NCBI GenBank assembly: GCA_963730165.1
Contig: CAVSQS010000005.1
Span: 558,001 to 622,000 of the forward strand
Length of the DNA: 64,000 nt
Source: DASSQJ01 sp963730165
Lineage (GTDB): Bacteria > Actinomycetota > Actinomycetes > Actinomycetales > Dermatophilaceae
Direction: 5' to 3'
Part shown: positions 49,449 through 57,645 of the stretch, piece by piece
How positions within the stretch are numbered: position 1 is the first letter of the stretch
Layout of the letters: the number at the start of each line of letters is the position of its first letter
Position numbers and translations under genes: made by a program
The notes under the pieces: model-generated
What the model saw: only the letters and a program-made list of their open reading frames with translations
Database searches by the model: none
Told to the model about the DNA's origin: nothing

Positions 49449-50603
49449 ATGCCAGCGACGAGGCTGATGCCGACCGAGGAGGGCCAGGACCTCATCGACC
49501 TGACCCGCGAGATCTGCGCCAAGGAGCTCCGGCCACGCGTCGACGACGCCGAGCGCGCCGCCGCGGCGGGCGAGTCCTTCCCGACCGAGGTGTTCCGCAC
49601 CCTGGGGGCGGCGGGGCTGCTCAGCCTCCCCCATCCCGAGGAGTTCGGCGGCTACGGCCAGCCGTACGAGGTGTACCTGCAGGTCGTCGAGGAGATCGCC
49701 ACCGCCTGGATGAGCGTCGCCGTCGGGGTCTCGGTCCACTCCCTCACCGCGTTCCCCGTCACGACCTTCGGCACGCAGGAGCAGAAGGAGGCACTGCTGC
49801 CCGGCATGCTCTCGGGCGACCAGCTCGGCGCGTACTGCCTGTCCGAGCCCCTCGCGGGCTCCGACATCGCCTCGATGACGACGCGCGCCACCCGCGACGG
49901 CGACGCCTACGTCGTCAAGGGTCGCAAGGCGTGGACGAGCCACGCCGGCCACGCCGACTACTACACGACCTTCGTCCGGACGTCCGACGACGGCGGCCGG
50001 GGCCTGTCCTGCCTCGTCGTCCCCGCGGAGGCCGAGGGGCTGTCCTTCGGCGCACCGGAGAAGAAGATGGGCCTGCACTGCGACACGGTCCGTGAGGTGA
50101 TGCTCGACGACGTCCTCGTCGACGCCGCCCGGCGGGTCGGCGAGGAGGGCCAGGGGATGTCGATCGCGCTCTCCGCGCTCGACGCCGGCCGGCTCGGCAT
50201 CGCCGCTGCCTCCACCGGGCTGGCCCAGTCCGCGCTCGACCTCGCCGCCTCCTACGCGATGGAGCGCCGGCAGTTCGGCCGGGCCATCGGCGAGTTCCAG
50301 GGCCTGGCCTTCCTCGTCGCCGACATGGAGGCCGCCGTCACCTCTGCGCGGGCGACGTACCTGCACGCGGCCCGCCTCAAGGACGCCGGACGGCCCTACT
50401 CGAAGGAGGCCGCGGTGGCCAAGCTCGTGGCCACCGACGCCGCGATGCGGGTGACCACCGACGCCGTCCAGGTCCTCGGCGGCGCCGGTTACACCCAGGA
50501 CTTCCCGGCCGAGCGGTACATGCGCGAGGCGAAGGTGACCCAGATCTTCGAGGGGACCAACCAGATCCAGCGGCTCGTCGTCAGTCGCCACGTCCTGCGG
50601 TGA
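49449..50603 (+). CDS. Acyl-CoA dehydrogenase
   Basis: 384 residues from ATG 49449. FAD enzyme that makes the first double bond in acyl-CoA oxidation. Marks in order: QLGAYCLSEPLAGSDIASMT (ACAD signature 1), VKGRKAWTSHAGHADYYTTF, ERRQFGRAIGEFQGLAFLVA, AAMRVTTDAVQVLGGAGYTQ and RYMREAKVTQIFEGTNQIQR, whose Glu in FEGTNQ is the catalytic base of short- and medium-chain types. The substrate could be butyryl- or isovaleryl-CoA; it cannot be fixed. It stands alone with a likely operator upstream. Confidence 0.94.
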   Translation: MPATRLMPTEEGQDLIDLTREICAKELRPRVDDAERAAAAGESFPTEVFRTLGAAGLLSLPHPEEFGGYGQPYEVYLQVVEEIATAWMSVAVGVSVHSLTAFPVTTFGTQEQKEALLPGMLSGDQLGAYCLSEPLAGSDIASMTTRATRDGDAYVVKGRKAWTSHAGHADYYTTFVRTSDDGGRGLSCLVVPAEAEGLSFGAPEKKMGLHCDTVREVMLDDVLVDAARRVGEEGQGMSIALSALDAGRLGIAAASTGLAQSALDLAASYAMERRQFGRAIGEFQGLAFLVADMEAAVTSARATYLHAARLKDAGRPYSKEAAVAKLVATDAAMRVTTDAVQVLGGAGYTQDFPAERYMREAKVTQIFEGTNQIQRLVVSRHVLR

Positions 50604-50661
50604 CGCCGACGGGAACACCGGTACGGCTCCGTACGCTGGACCCTGACGAAGGGAGGATGCC

Positions 50662-51141
50662 GTGCGCCACCTGATGGTCGTTGCCGCCGTGGTCTCCGCG
50701 GGGGTGCTCACCTCCTGCGGCTCGGGCGACGGCGGAGCCGGCGGGCCCTCCGACACCCCGTCCTCCCCCGGCCCGGCGACCACGTCACCGGGCACGCCGA
50801 CGTCGAGCCCGTCGGCGACCGGTCCGGGTCTGGCCACCGGGTCCGGACTGCCCGCCGACCTGCGCGAGCGACCGGCGGTCGCCAAGGCCCTCGCCGACGC
50901 GGCGAGACGCCAGAACGTCCCGGAGTCGCGGGTCGCCGTCGCCGCGTGGTCGCCGGTGACGTGGAACGACGGCTCGCTCGGCTGCCCCCAGCCGGGCACC
51001 ACCTACACGCAGGCCACCGTCGACGGCGAGCTGCTCCTGCTGCGCGTCGACATGACGCTGCTCGCCTACCACGCCGGACCCGACGGGACGTTCCGCTACT
51101 GCGACGCGCCCCAGGGCACCTACAGCATCCGGGCCTCCTGA
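50662..51141 (+). CDS. Lipoprotein of unknown function
   Basis: 159 residues from GTG 50662 behind GGGAGG. Signal peptide with lipobox (VVSAGVLTSC, Cys about 19). Residues 20-65 are a Ser/Thr/Pro/Gly linker. The C-terminal domain (about 68-159) has VAVAAWSPVTWNDGSLGCPQ, PGTTYTQATVDGELLLLRVD and LLAYHAGPDGTFRYCDAPQG, with two Cys that may form a disulphide. The block WxxGSLGCPxPGxxY is shared by many small actinobacterial lipoproteins without a named function. A clean hairpin follows the stop. Confidence 0.8.
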   Translation: MRHLMVVAAVVSAGVLTSCGSGDGGAGGPSDTPSSPGPATTSPGTPTSSPSATGPGLATGSGLPADLRERPAVAKALADAARRQNVPESRVAVAAWSPVTWNDGSLGCPQPGTTYTQATVDGELLLLRVDMTLLAYHAGPDGTFRYCDAPQGTYSIRAS

Positions 51142-51165
51142 GCCGCCGACCGGCCGGACATGACG

Positions 51166-51196
51166 GGACCGGGCCATCTCATACCTGGCCCGGTCC
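51166..51196. terminator. Hairpin terminator after the lipoprotein gene
   Basis: A perfect 11-base stem (ggaccgggcca and its complement) with a 9-base loop lies 25 bases after the lipoprotein stop, with no T-run. The next gene is on the other strand and ends at 51312, so the hairpin may serve the lipoprotein transcript mainly. Confidence 0.75.
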
Positions 51197-51311
51197 TCGA
51201 CGAGCGTAGAAGGACCGCCGCACCGGACCGGTGACCGACACGCGACCCCGAGGCGAACGACCGGTGACGACTCGACGCGGGAGTGGCCCGGTCGGACCGG
51301 GTCGCCGGACC

Positions 51312-52658
51312 TCAGCGGTCGTCGTCGCGCGAGATCCCGGGCAGCAGCGTCTGCCCACCGCGCAGCGCCTCGAGCGCCTCGGGGTGCGCCGCGTCGATGT
51401 GGGCCAGCCCCTTGCGTCGGTAGCGCACGAGCTGGACCGCGCCGAGCGTCCAGAAGAGGAACTGCACCGACATGGCGATCCGGAAGTCCTCGAGGGTGTA
51501 CTCCGACGGTCCGGCGGGGGCGAGGTGGTCGAGGACGACGCCGATCATCGCGATGGTGAGCAGGGAGGCGAGGAAGCCACCGACGTTGACGACCCCGGTG
51601 GCCCGCCCCAGCCGGTGGCCGGGGTGGAAGGTCCGAGCGAGGTCGAAGCCGACCATCGACCCCGGACCGCCCACCGCCGTGACGACGACGAGCCCGACGA
51701 GCAGCCAGAGCGGTGCCGGTCCGGGCCAGAGGAGCACCACGGCCCACGTCGCGGCGATGGCGGCGACGATGCCGAGGACGAGCTGGGAGCGCCGGTACGG
51801 CACGCGGGCGGTGAAGGCCGCCACGATCGGGCCGGCCGCCATCGCCGTGAAGGTCATGACGACCAGGAGCAGCGAGGCGCTGCGGGGGGTCAGCCCCTCG
51901 CTGAGGAGGAACGGGTAGCCCCAGAGCATCGTGAAGACGGTGGCACCGAACTGTGACGTGAAGTGCACCCAGAGCCCGAGTCGGGTGCCGGGGTTCCCCC
52001 ACACCTCGGCGAGCGTGTTGCGCAGCGCCCGCAGCTTGATCCGTTCGACCGCCTCGCCGCGGTACGGGGAGTCCTTGACCACGAGGAGCAGGGCGATGCC
52101 GAGGGCGATGCCGACGGAGGCCGCCGTCGCGAACGACCGGGTCCAGCCCCACGTGGCCAGCGCGGCGGCGAGCGGGGTGGCGGCCGCGACCGCCCCGAGC
52201 TGCCCGATCATGCCCGAGAGCTGGGTGACGAACGGCGCCTGCTTCACCCGGAACCACGCGGCCACGAGCCGGAGCAGCGAGGTGAAGACCATGGCGTCAC
52301 CGGCTCCGAGGAGGATCCGCGCGGCGAGGCCGACGGAGAAGGTCCCGGCGACGGCGAACCACATCTGTCCCGCGGTCATCAGCACCAGTCCGGTGAACAT
52401 GAGCCGTTTCGGGCCGAACCGGTCGATGAGGACGCCGACCGGGATCTGCATCCCGGCGTAGACGCCGAGCTGGACGACGGTGAACGTCGCCAGCTGCGCA
52501 GCCGTGATGTGGAAGCGCTCCGCGGCGAGCAGCCCGGCGACCCCGAGCGAGGTGCGGTGGAAGACGGCGAGGACGTAGACCGAGAGCCCGACCGCCCAGA
52601 TGACCCACGCCCGCCGCCGGCCGATCGTGTGCACCTGGCGCAGGACGGGGCGGGTCAC
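51312..52658 (-). CDS. MFS transporter
   Basis: 448 residues from GTG 52658. Twelve hydrophobic helices. The helix 2-3 loop is GVLIDRFGPKRLMFTGLVLM, the MFS signature; GAGDAMVFTSLLRLVAAWFR and FTSQFGATVFTMLWGYPFLL are typical of the nitrate/sugar-phosphate-like branch sometimes annotated as metabolite:H+ symporters. The loop carrying GLAHIDAAHPEALEALRGGQ lies at the C-terminus. The substrate is unknown. It starts 32 bases downstream of the SDR stop on the same strand, so the SDR and this transporter may share a transcript. Confidence 0.88.
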   Translation of the reverse strand: MTRPVLRQVHTIGRRRAWVIWAVGLSVYVLAVFHRTSLGVAGLLAAERFHITAAQLATFTVVQLGVYAGMQIPVGVLIDRFGPKRLMFTGLVLMTAGQMWFAVAGTFSVGLAARILLGAGDAMVFTSLLRLVAAWFRVKQAPFVTQLSGMIGQLGAVAAATPLAAALATWGWTRSFATAASVGIALGIALLLVVKDSPYRGEAVERIKLRALRNTLAEVWGNPGTRLGLWVHFTSQFGATVFTMLWGYPFLLSEGLTPRSASLLLVVMTFTAMAAGPIVAAFTARVPYRRSQLVLGIVAAIAATWAVVLLWPGPAPLWLLVGLVVVTAVGGPGSMVGFDLARTFHPGHRLGRATGVVNVGGFLASLLTIAMIGVVLDHLAPAGPSEYTLEDFRIAMSVQFLFWTLGAVQLVRYRRKGLAHIDAAHPEALEALRGGQTLLPGISRDDDR

Positions 52659-52690
52659 CGGGTGATTCTAGGAGCCGGGGCCGCGACCGC

Positions 52691-53503
52691 TCACGGCGCC
52701 GGGGGAAAGGCCCGCTCCTCGGCGACGGCGTTGCCGCCGTCGACGACGACGACCTGACCGGTGACGTACGACGCTCCCGGTGAGGCCAGCCACGCCACCG
52801 CCGAGGCCACCTCGTCCGGCGTCCCCGAGCGGCCGACCGGGGTCACGAGCCCCTCCCGCACCTCCGCAGGCGTCTGCGACGAGGTCGCCACCCATCCCGG
52901 GGCGACGACGTTGACGGTGATGCCGTGGACCGCCTCGTCCACGGCGAGCGCGCGGGCCAGCCCGACGAGCCCCGCCTTGGCCGAGGCGTAGGCGACCTCG
53001 CCGCGCATCGCCATCACCGCGCCCGTCACCGACGCGACGAGGACGACCCGGCCGCCCCCGCCCTCGCGGAGCGCGGGGAGCGCGGCCCGGGCCGAGTGGT
53101 AGGCGGTGTCGAGGTTGCGCGCGAGGGAGGCCGACCACCGCTCGGGGGTCGTCGCGAGCAGGTCGCCCTCGAGGTAGTCGCCGTCGCCGACCGAGACCAT
53201 CCCGGCGTTCGCGACGAGGACGTCGAGGCGGCCATCGCGACGCCGGGCCGCGGCGACCACCGACTCGGCCCCTGCCGCCCCCGTGAGGTCGGCGACGACG
53301 CCCTCCGCGTCGACGCCGGCGGCTCGCAGCTCGGCCACGCGGTCGAGCACCCGCGCGGTCGTCGAGGTGACGACGACGCGGGCGCCGAACGCGCCGAGCA
53401 GCCTCGCGCACGCCATCCCGATGCCGGTCGGTGACCCGGCGCCGGTGACGACCGCGGTACGGCCGGAGAGGTCGAACGCCGGAGGCAGCGAGCGGGTGGA
53501 CAC
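52691..53503 (-). CDS. Short-chain dehydrogenase/reductase (SDR)
   Basis: 270 residues. NAD(P)-linked oxidoreductase of the classical SDR type: TAVVTGAGSPTGIGMACARL (cofactor loop, unusually with an inserted SPT), VLVANAGMVSVGDGDYLEGD, VVLVASVTGAVMAMRGEVAY with the catalytic Ser, YASAKAGLVGLARAL (Tyr-x3-Lys), and NVVAPGWVATSSQTPAEVRE. GQVVVVDGGNAV closes the fold. The substrate is unknown. Its start lies 18 bases downstream of the gabT stop, so it is likely in one operon with it. Confidence 0.9.
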   Translation of the reverse strand: MSTRSLPPAFDLSGRTAVVTGAGSPTGIGMACARLLGAFGARVVVTSTTARVLDRVAELRAAGVDAEGVVADLTGAAGAESVVAAARRRDGRLDVLVANAGMVSVGDGDYLEGDLLATTPERWSASLARNLDTAYHSARAALPALREGGGGRVVLVASVTGAVMAMRGEVAYASAKAGLVGLARALAVDEAVHGITVNVVAPGWVATSSQTPAEVREGLVTPVGRSGTPDEVASAVAWLASPGASYVTGQVVVVDGGNAVAEERAFPPAP

Positions 53504-53521
53504 GGTGTCTCGGCGCGACGC

Positions 53522-54868
53522 TCAGGCGAGGGCGGCGGCCACGGACTCCTCGAGGACGTCCATCGCCTCGTGGAGCAGTGCGTCGGAGATCGACAGCGGC
53601 GGCAGGAAGCGGAAGACGTTGCCGTACGTGCCGCAGGTCAGCGTGACGACCCCGCGCTCGAAGCACCCCCGGGCCACCGCCGCGGCCAGGGCTGGGTTCG
53701 GCTCCTTGGTCTCGCCGTCGGTGACGAGCTCCATGGCGACCATGGCGCCGCGCCCGCGGACCTCACCGACCTGCTCGTACTTCTCCTCGAGGCGGCCGAG
53801 CCGCTCGAAGAGCACCTCGCCGATCTCACGGGCCCGGCCGGCGAGGTCGTCCTCCTCCATCGACTCGATGGAGGCCAGGGCCGCGGCGCAGGCGACCGGG
53901 TTGCCCCCGTAGGTGCCGCCCAGACCCCCGACGTGCACGGCGTCCATGATCTCCGCGCGGCCGGTGACGGCGGCGAGCGGCATGCCCCCCGCGATGCCCT
54001 TGGCCGTGGTGACGAGGTCCGGGACGACCCCCTCGTGGTCGCACGCGAACCAGTCGCCGGTACGGCAGAAGCCCGACTGCACCTCGTCGGCGATGAGGAG
54101 GATGCCGTGCTCCCGGCACCACTGGGCGAGCCCGGGCAGGAAGCCCTCCGGCGGGACGATGAACCCACCCTCCCCCTGGATCGGCTCGATGACGACCGCC
54201 GCGCAGTTCTCCTCGCCGACCTGGGCGTGGATCATGTCGGTGACGGTGCGCAGGGCCTCCTCGGCGCAGTTGTCCGGACCGGTGGGCCAGCGGTACGGGT
54301 AGGCCATGGGGACCCGGTAGACCTCGGGGGCGAACGGCCCGAAGCGGTGCTTGTACGGCATGTTCTTGGCGGTGAGCGCCATCGTGAGGTTGGTGCGGCC
54401 GTGGTACCCGTGCTCGAAGGCGACGACGGCGGGACGACCCGTGGCGTGGCGGGCGATCTTCACGGCGTTCTCGACGGCCTCTGCGCCGGAGTTGAACAGC
54501 GCGCTCCGCTTCTCGTGGTCCCCCGGGGTCAGCGCGTTGAGCTTCTCGCAGACCGCGACGTACTTGTCGTAGGGCGTCACCATGAAGCACGTGTGGGTGA
54601 ACTGCTGCACCTGCTCGGTCACGGCCGCGACGACTCGGGGGTTGCCGTTGCCGACGGTCGTGACGGCGATGCCCGAGCCGAGGTCGATCAGCTGGTTGCC
54701 GTCGGCGTCGCGCAGGATGCCGCCCGCGGCCTCGACGACGTAGACGGGGAGCCCGGTCCCCACACCGGAGGCGACCGCCGCCGCCTTGCGACGTCCCATC
54801 TCCTGCGAGGCCGGGCCCGGGACGGAGGTCGCGAGGATCCGCTTCTGCTCGATCATGTTGGGCATCAT
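53522..54868 (-). CDS. gabT: 4-aminobutyrate aminotransferase
   Basis: About 448 residues; the start is ATG 54868 or the ATG directly after it. PLP enzyme that moves the amino group of 4-aminobutyrate to 2-oxoglutarate. Marks: IDLGSGIAVTTVGNGNPRVV, SALFNSGAEAVENAVKIARH, FEHGYHGRTNLTMALTAKNM, AAVVIEPIQGEGGFIVPPEG, LIADEVQSGFCRTGDWFACD and the PLP lysine in TTAKGIAGGMPLAAVTGRAE. The upstream 150 bases should hold the promoter. The following SDR could be a succinate-semialdehyde-type enzyme, but its sequence does not show it. Confidence 0.92.
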   Translation of the reverse strand: MMPNMIEQKRILATSVPGPASQEMGRRKAAAVASGVGTGLPVYVVEAAGGILRDADGNQLIDLGSGIAVTTVGNGNPRVVAAVTEQVQQFTHTCFMVTPYDKYVAVCEKLNALTPGDHEKRSALFNSGAEAVENAVKIARHATGRPAVVAFEHGYHGRTNLTMALTAKNMPYKHRFGPFAPEVYRVPMAYPYRWPTGPDNCAEEALRTVTDMIHAQVGEENCAAVVIEPIQGEGGFIVPPEGFLPGLAQWCREHGILLIADEVQSGFCRTGDWFACDHEGVVPDLVTTAKGIAGGMPLAAVTGRAEIMDAVHVGGLGGTYGGNPVACAAALASIESMEEDDLAGRAREIGEVLFERLGRLEEKYEQVGEVRGRGAMVAMELVTDGETKEPNPALAAAVARGCFERGVVTLTCGTYGNVFRFLPPLSISDALLHEAMDVLEESVAAALA

Positions 54869-55019
54869 ATCCGTGACACATCGGACCTGAAACCACGGAA
54901 TCCGTCGTTCGATGCGACCTTGCCTTCCGGGTTCGCGCGGGAGATTTCCCCGCACAGGAGCCCCCTCTTCCGACGGGTCCGCGCCATGATGGGCGGACCA
55001 CCACCCCGAGGAGGACCCC

Positions 55020-55292
55020 GTGCCAGGACGTCAGGAGCCCGGACCGTCGGTCAAGGACCCGGAGCTGTACGAGCGGCTCCGCGACGAGGGCAACAGCAAG
55101 GAGAAGGCCGCCCGCATCGCCAACGCCGCGGCGAACAGCTCGCGCTCCGAGGTGGGTGAACGCGGTGGCTCCTCGGCTCCCTACGAGGAGTGGACCAAGG
55201 ACGAGCTGATGGAACGCGCACGAGAGCTCGACGTCGAGGGTCGCTCCTCGATGACCAAGGACGAGCTCGTCGACGCACTCCGCCACCACTGA
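55020..55292 (+). CDS. DUF7218/Rho-N-like small protein
   Basis: 90 residues from GTG 55020 behind GGAGGACCCC. The N-terminal half (VKDPELYERLRDEGNSKEKA, ARIANAAANSSRSEVGERGG) is the pattern of DUF7218 proteins. The second half (YEEWTKDELMERARELDVEG, RSSMTKDELVDALRHH) is a Rho-N/SAP-like helix pair that may bind nucleic acid. The protein is small, polar and without a membrane helix. It is a single gene, ended by a strong hairpin. Proteins of this kind are common in actinobacteria and often noted as stress-related; that is not shown here. Confidence 0.85.
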   Translation: MPGRQEPGPSVKDPELYERLRDEGNSKEKAARIANAAANSSRSEVGERGGSSAPYEEWTKDELMERARELDVEGRSSMTKDELVDALRHH

Positions 55293-55367
55293 CTCACGCT
55301 GCGCCGAGGCCACGCCACGCCACGGCCCGGCCCGGCCCGGCCACCGACACGGACGCCCCGACGGAAA

Positions 55368-55412
55368 GGCGTCCGGGAGATGCGTGCAGGGGGGTCGCAT
55401 CTCCCGGACGCC
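55368..55412. terminator. Strong hairpin terminator
   Basis: A perfect 17-base stem (ggcgtccgggagatgcg and its complement) with an 11-base loop lies 75 bases after the small-protein stop. There is no T-run. It separates that gene from the response-regulator promoter region. Confidence 0.85.
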
Positions 55413-55455
55413 GGTTCCGGGCCGGGGCCACGAGAGACCCCGGGAACACAAGATA

Positions 55456-55527
55456 ATGTACAAGCACATGGCTGACTTGGTGCTGAGATTCGACGAACAC
55501 GCCCCGCGTGTCGGTGGGCTGCCGTGA
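55456..55527 (+). CDS. Possible 23-residue leader peptide
   Basis: ATG 55456 opens a frame MYKHMADLVLRFDEHAPRVG followed by GLP, whose stop TGA 55525-55527 overlaps the GTG start of the response regulator. The overlap would allow translational coupling. Codons such as AGA, GAA, TTG and GCT are unusual for this genome, which argues against it; the stretch may simply be an AT-richer promoter region. Low confidence. Confidence 0.25.
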   Translation: MYKHMADLVLRFDEHAPRVGGLP

Positions 55528-56213
55528 GGCTCCTGCTCGTCGAGGACGAGGCTCCCCTCGCGAGCGCGGTCGGTGATGCCCTCCGCGAGGCGGGTTGGGT
55601 CGTCGACCACGCCGACGACGGCCGGGAGGGCCTGCGGCTCGGCGTCGTGGGCCAGTACGACGTCGTCGTCCTCGACATCATGCTCCCGGGGATGAACGGC
55701 TACGACGTGCTGAAGCACCTGCGCGCCCAGAAGGTCTGGACCCCCGTGCTCATGCTCACCGCCAAGGACGGCGAGTTCGACCAGACCGACGCCTTCGAGC
55801 TCGGCGCGGACGACTACGTCACCAAGCCGTTCAGCACCCCCGTGCTCCTCGCCCGGCTCCAGGCCCTGGCCAGGAGAGGCGCGCCGGAGCGTCCGGTCGC
55901 CCTCACCGCGGGCAACCTCAGCCTCGACCCGACGACCCGGCGGGTCACCCGGCAGGGACGCGAGATCCAGCTGACCGCCCGCGAGTACGCCCTCCTGCAC
56001 CACCTGATGCGCAAGGTGGGCCAGGTGCAGAGCAAGGCCGAGATCCTCGAGAACGTCTGGGACTCCGACTACCCCGGCGCCGACAACGTCGTCGAGGTGT
56101 ACATCGGCTACCTGCGGCGCAAGATCGACGCGCCCTTCGACGAGAAGGCCATCGAGACCGTCCGCGGGATGGGCTACCGCCTCAACCCGGTTCCTCGTCC
56201 AGCGGGATCCTGA
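55524..56213 (+). CDS. OmpR-family response regulator
   Basis: 229 residues from GTG 55524. Receiver domain: LLLVEDEAPLASAVGDALRE (acidic pair), VVVLDIMLPGMNGYDVLKHL with Asp51, MLTAKDGEFDQTDAFELGAD, DDYVTKPFSTPVLLARLQAL with the Lys. DNA-binding winged helix: LTAREYALLHHLMRKVGQVQ, SKAEILENVWDSDYPGADNV, VYIGYLRRKIDAPFDEKAIE. It resembles QseB/PmrA-like and CseB-like regulators. The kinase gene lies on the opposite strand and its 3' end overlaps this gene by 32 bases, an unusual layout for a cognate pair. Confidence 0.95.
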   Translation: MRLLLVEDEAPLASAVGDALREAGWVVDHADDGREGLRLGVVGQYDVVVLDIMLPGMNGYDVLKHLRAQKVWTPVLMLTAKDGEFDQTDAFELGADDYVTKPFSTPVLLARLQALARRGAPERPVALTAGNLSLDPTTRRVTRQGREIQLTAREYALLHHLMRKVGQVQSKAEILENVWDSDYPGADNVVEVYIGYLRRKIDAPFDEKAIETVRGMGYRLNPVPRPAGS

Positions 56214-57555
56214 CAACGAAGCGGCACCAGCCCTCCGGGGTCTCGGTCGCCTCCGCCGTCCCCCCGTGTGCCGTCGCGACCTCGGAGACGATGGCCAGGC
56301 CCAGTCCCGTGCCCCCGGTGCCGCGGGCGCGCGAGTCGTCGAGGCGCACGAACCGGCCGAACACCCGGTCGCGGTCCTCCGGGGCGATCGGTGGGCCGTC
56401 GTTGTCGACCTCGAGCACCGCCTCGTCACCTTCGTGCCGCAGCGTCACCCTCACCTGGCTCTCCATGTGCCGCTCGGCGTTCTCGAGGAGGTTGCGCACG
56501 ACACGGCCGAGGCGGGCCTGGTCCCCGACGACGCGCAACGGCTCGACGCTGACCCACACCGGCATCCCCCGCGAGCGCAGCACGCCGGTCTCGGCGAGGA
56601 CGACGTCGTCCAGGTCGACGTCGGCCGTGTGGAGCACCACGGCCCGCTCGTCGGCCGACGCGAGCGTGAGCAGGTCGTCGACGAGCAGGGCGAGCCGGTC
56701 GACCTCGTCGGATGCGCGCTCGGCGATCTCCCGCCGCTGCTCCGCCGGGCGGTCCTCGGCGAGACGCTCGAGCAGAACACTGATCGTCGCCAGCGGGCTG
56801 CGCAGCTCGTGCCCGGCGTCCGCGACGAACGCGCGCCGGGAGGCGTCGGCGCGCTGCAGGCGGTGCAGCACCCGGTTCATCGTCTCGGCCAGCCGGGCGA
56901 GCTCGTCTCGGCCGTCGGGGACCTCGAGCTGGGTCGGGGCGTCACGGCCCATGCTCGAGATCGCCTCGACCTGGTCGCGCAACCGATCGACCGGACGCAG
57001 GGCCTGACCGACGGCGAACGTCGTCACCGCGCCGAGCAGGGCCATGAGGCCGATCGCCCCGATGAGGGCGAACTCGGCCGACTGGCCCAGCGCGGTCGAC
57101 TCCACCTTCGTCGCGACGCCGACCTCGACGGTGTAGTGCCGGCCGTCGCGGCCGACGGCGTCGCCCACGGCGACGACGTAGCTGCCCTCCCCGGCTCCGG
57201 GCAGCTCGTCGACCCCGACGAGTCGCTGTTCCCCGTCGTCGAGCCGCCAGTCGGCGATCGGGCTCGAGATGTCGGGGTCGCTCGTCGCGAGCACCTCGCC
57301 GGTCTCCCCGTCGACGATCTGGACCACCCGGGTGTCGACCTGGACCTCGCTCGCGCGGATCACCTCGCTGATGCGGTGCAGCGCGACCTCGGTGCGCAGC
57401 TCGGCGGCCTCGGCCCGGGCGACGTCGCGCGCCGAGGCCTCGAGCACCTGGCCGATGGAGAGGTACACGATGGCGGCGATGAGCACGCTCACCGCGAGGA
57501 CGACGGGCATCGTCAACGCGAGGATCCGGCTCCGCAGCCCGAGCCGGAATCGCAT
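56182..57555 (-). CDS. Sensor histidine kinase (HAMP-HisKA-HATPase), convergent with its likely regulator
   Basis: 457 residues from ATG 57555. Helix 1 about 12-34 (ILALTMPVVLAVSVLIAAIV), an outside sensor of about 130 residues, helix 2 about 160-185, HAMP (ALRPVDRLRDQVEAISSMGR), HisKA with His249 (FVADAGHELRSPLATISVLL), then HATPase_c: VVRNLLENAERHMESQVRVT (N box), VLEVDNDGPPIAPEDRDRVF (G1), FVRLDDSRARGTGGTGLGLA. It is the only free kinase near the regulator at 55524, so it is probably its partner. The coding ends overlap tail to tail. Confidence 0.94.
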   Translation of the reverse strand: MRFRLGLRSRILALTMPVVLAVSVLIAAIVYLSIGQVLEASARDVARAEAAELRTEVALHRISEVIRASEVQVDTRVVQIVDGETGEVLATSDPDISSPIADWRLDDGEQRLVGVDELPGAGEGSYVVAVGDAVGRDGRHYTVEVGVATKVESTALGQSAEFALIGAIGLMALLGAVTTFAVGQALRPVDRLRDQVEAISSMGRDAPTQLEVPDGRDELARLAETMNRVLHRLQRADASRRAFVADAGHELRSPLATISVLLERLAEDRPAEQRREIAERASDEVDRLALLVDDLLTLASADERAVVLHTADVDLDDVVLAETGVLRSRGMPVWVSVEPLRVVGDQARLGRVVRNLLENAERHMESQVRVTLRHEGDEAVLEVDNDGPPIAPEDRDRVFGRFVRLDDSRARGTGGTGLGLAIVSEVATAHGGTAEATETPEGWCRFVVRIPLDEEPG

Positions 57556-57645
57556 GCCCCGAGTGTAGGGACGTCCCGGCGTGGGGTGCTTGTGCGCGTG
57601 CGAGTGCGGCTGGCACGCTGGGGCGCCGTCGACGGAGGAGGGCGG

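Noticed and set aside
50620..50636. GTACGG-CT-CCGTAC between acyl-CoA dehydrogenase and lipoprotein
   Set aside because: Only 6-base arms in a 58-base gap; could be chance, terminator or operator, with nothing to decide.
55325..55342. Run of ccggcccggcccggcc
   Set aside because: Simple GC-rich sequence between a stop and a terminator; no sign of a functional repeat.
53826..56429. An 867-codon reverse frame from gabT to the response regulator
   Set aside because: It covers gabT in another frame, two hairpins and the antisense of the regulator; no domain is visible.
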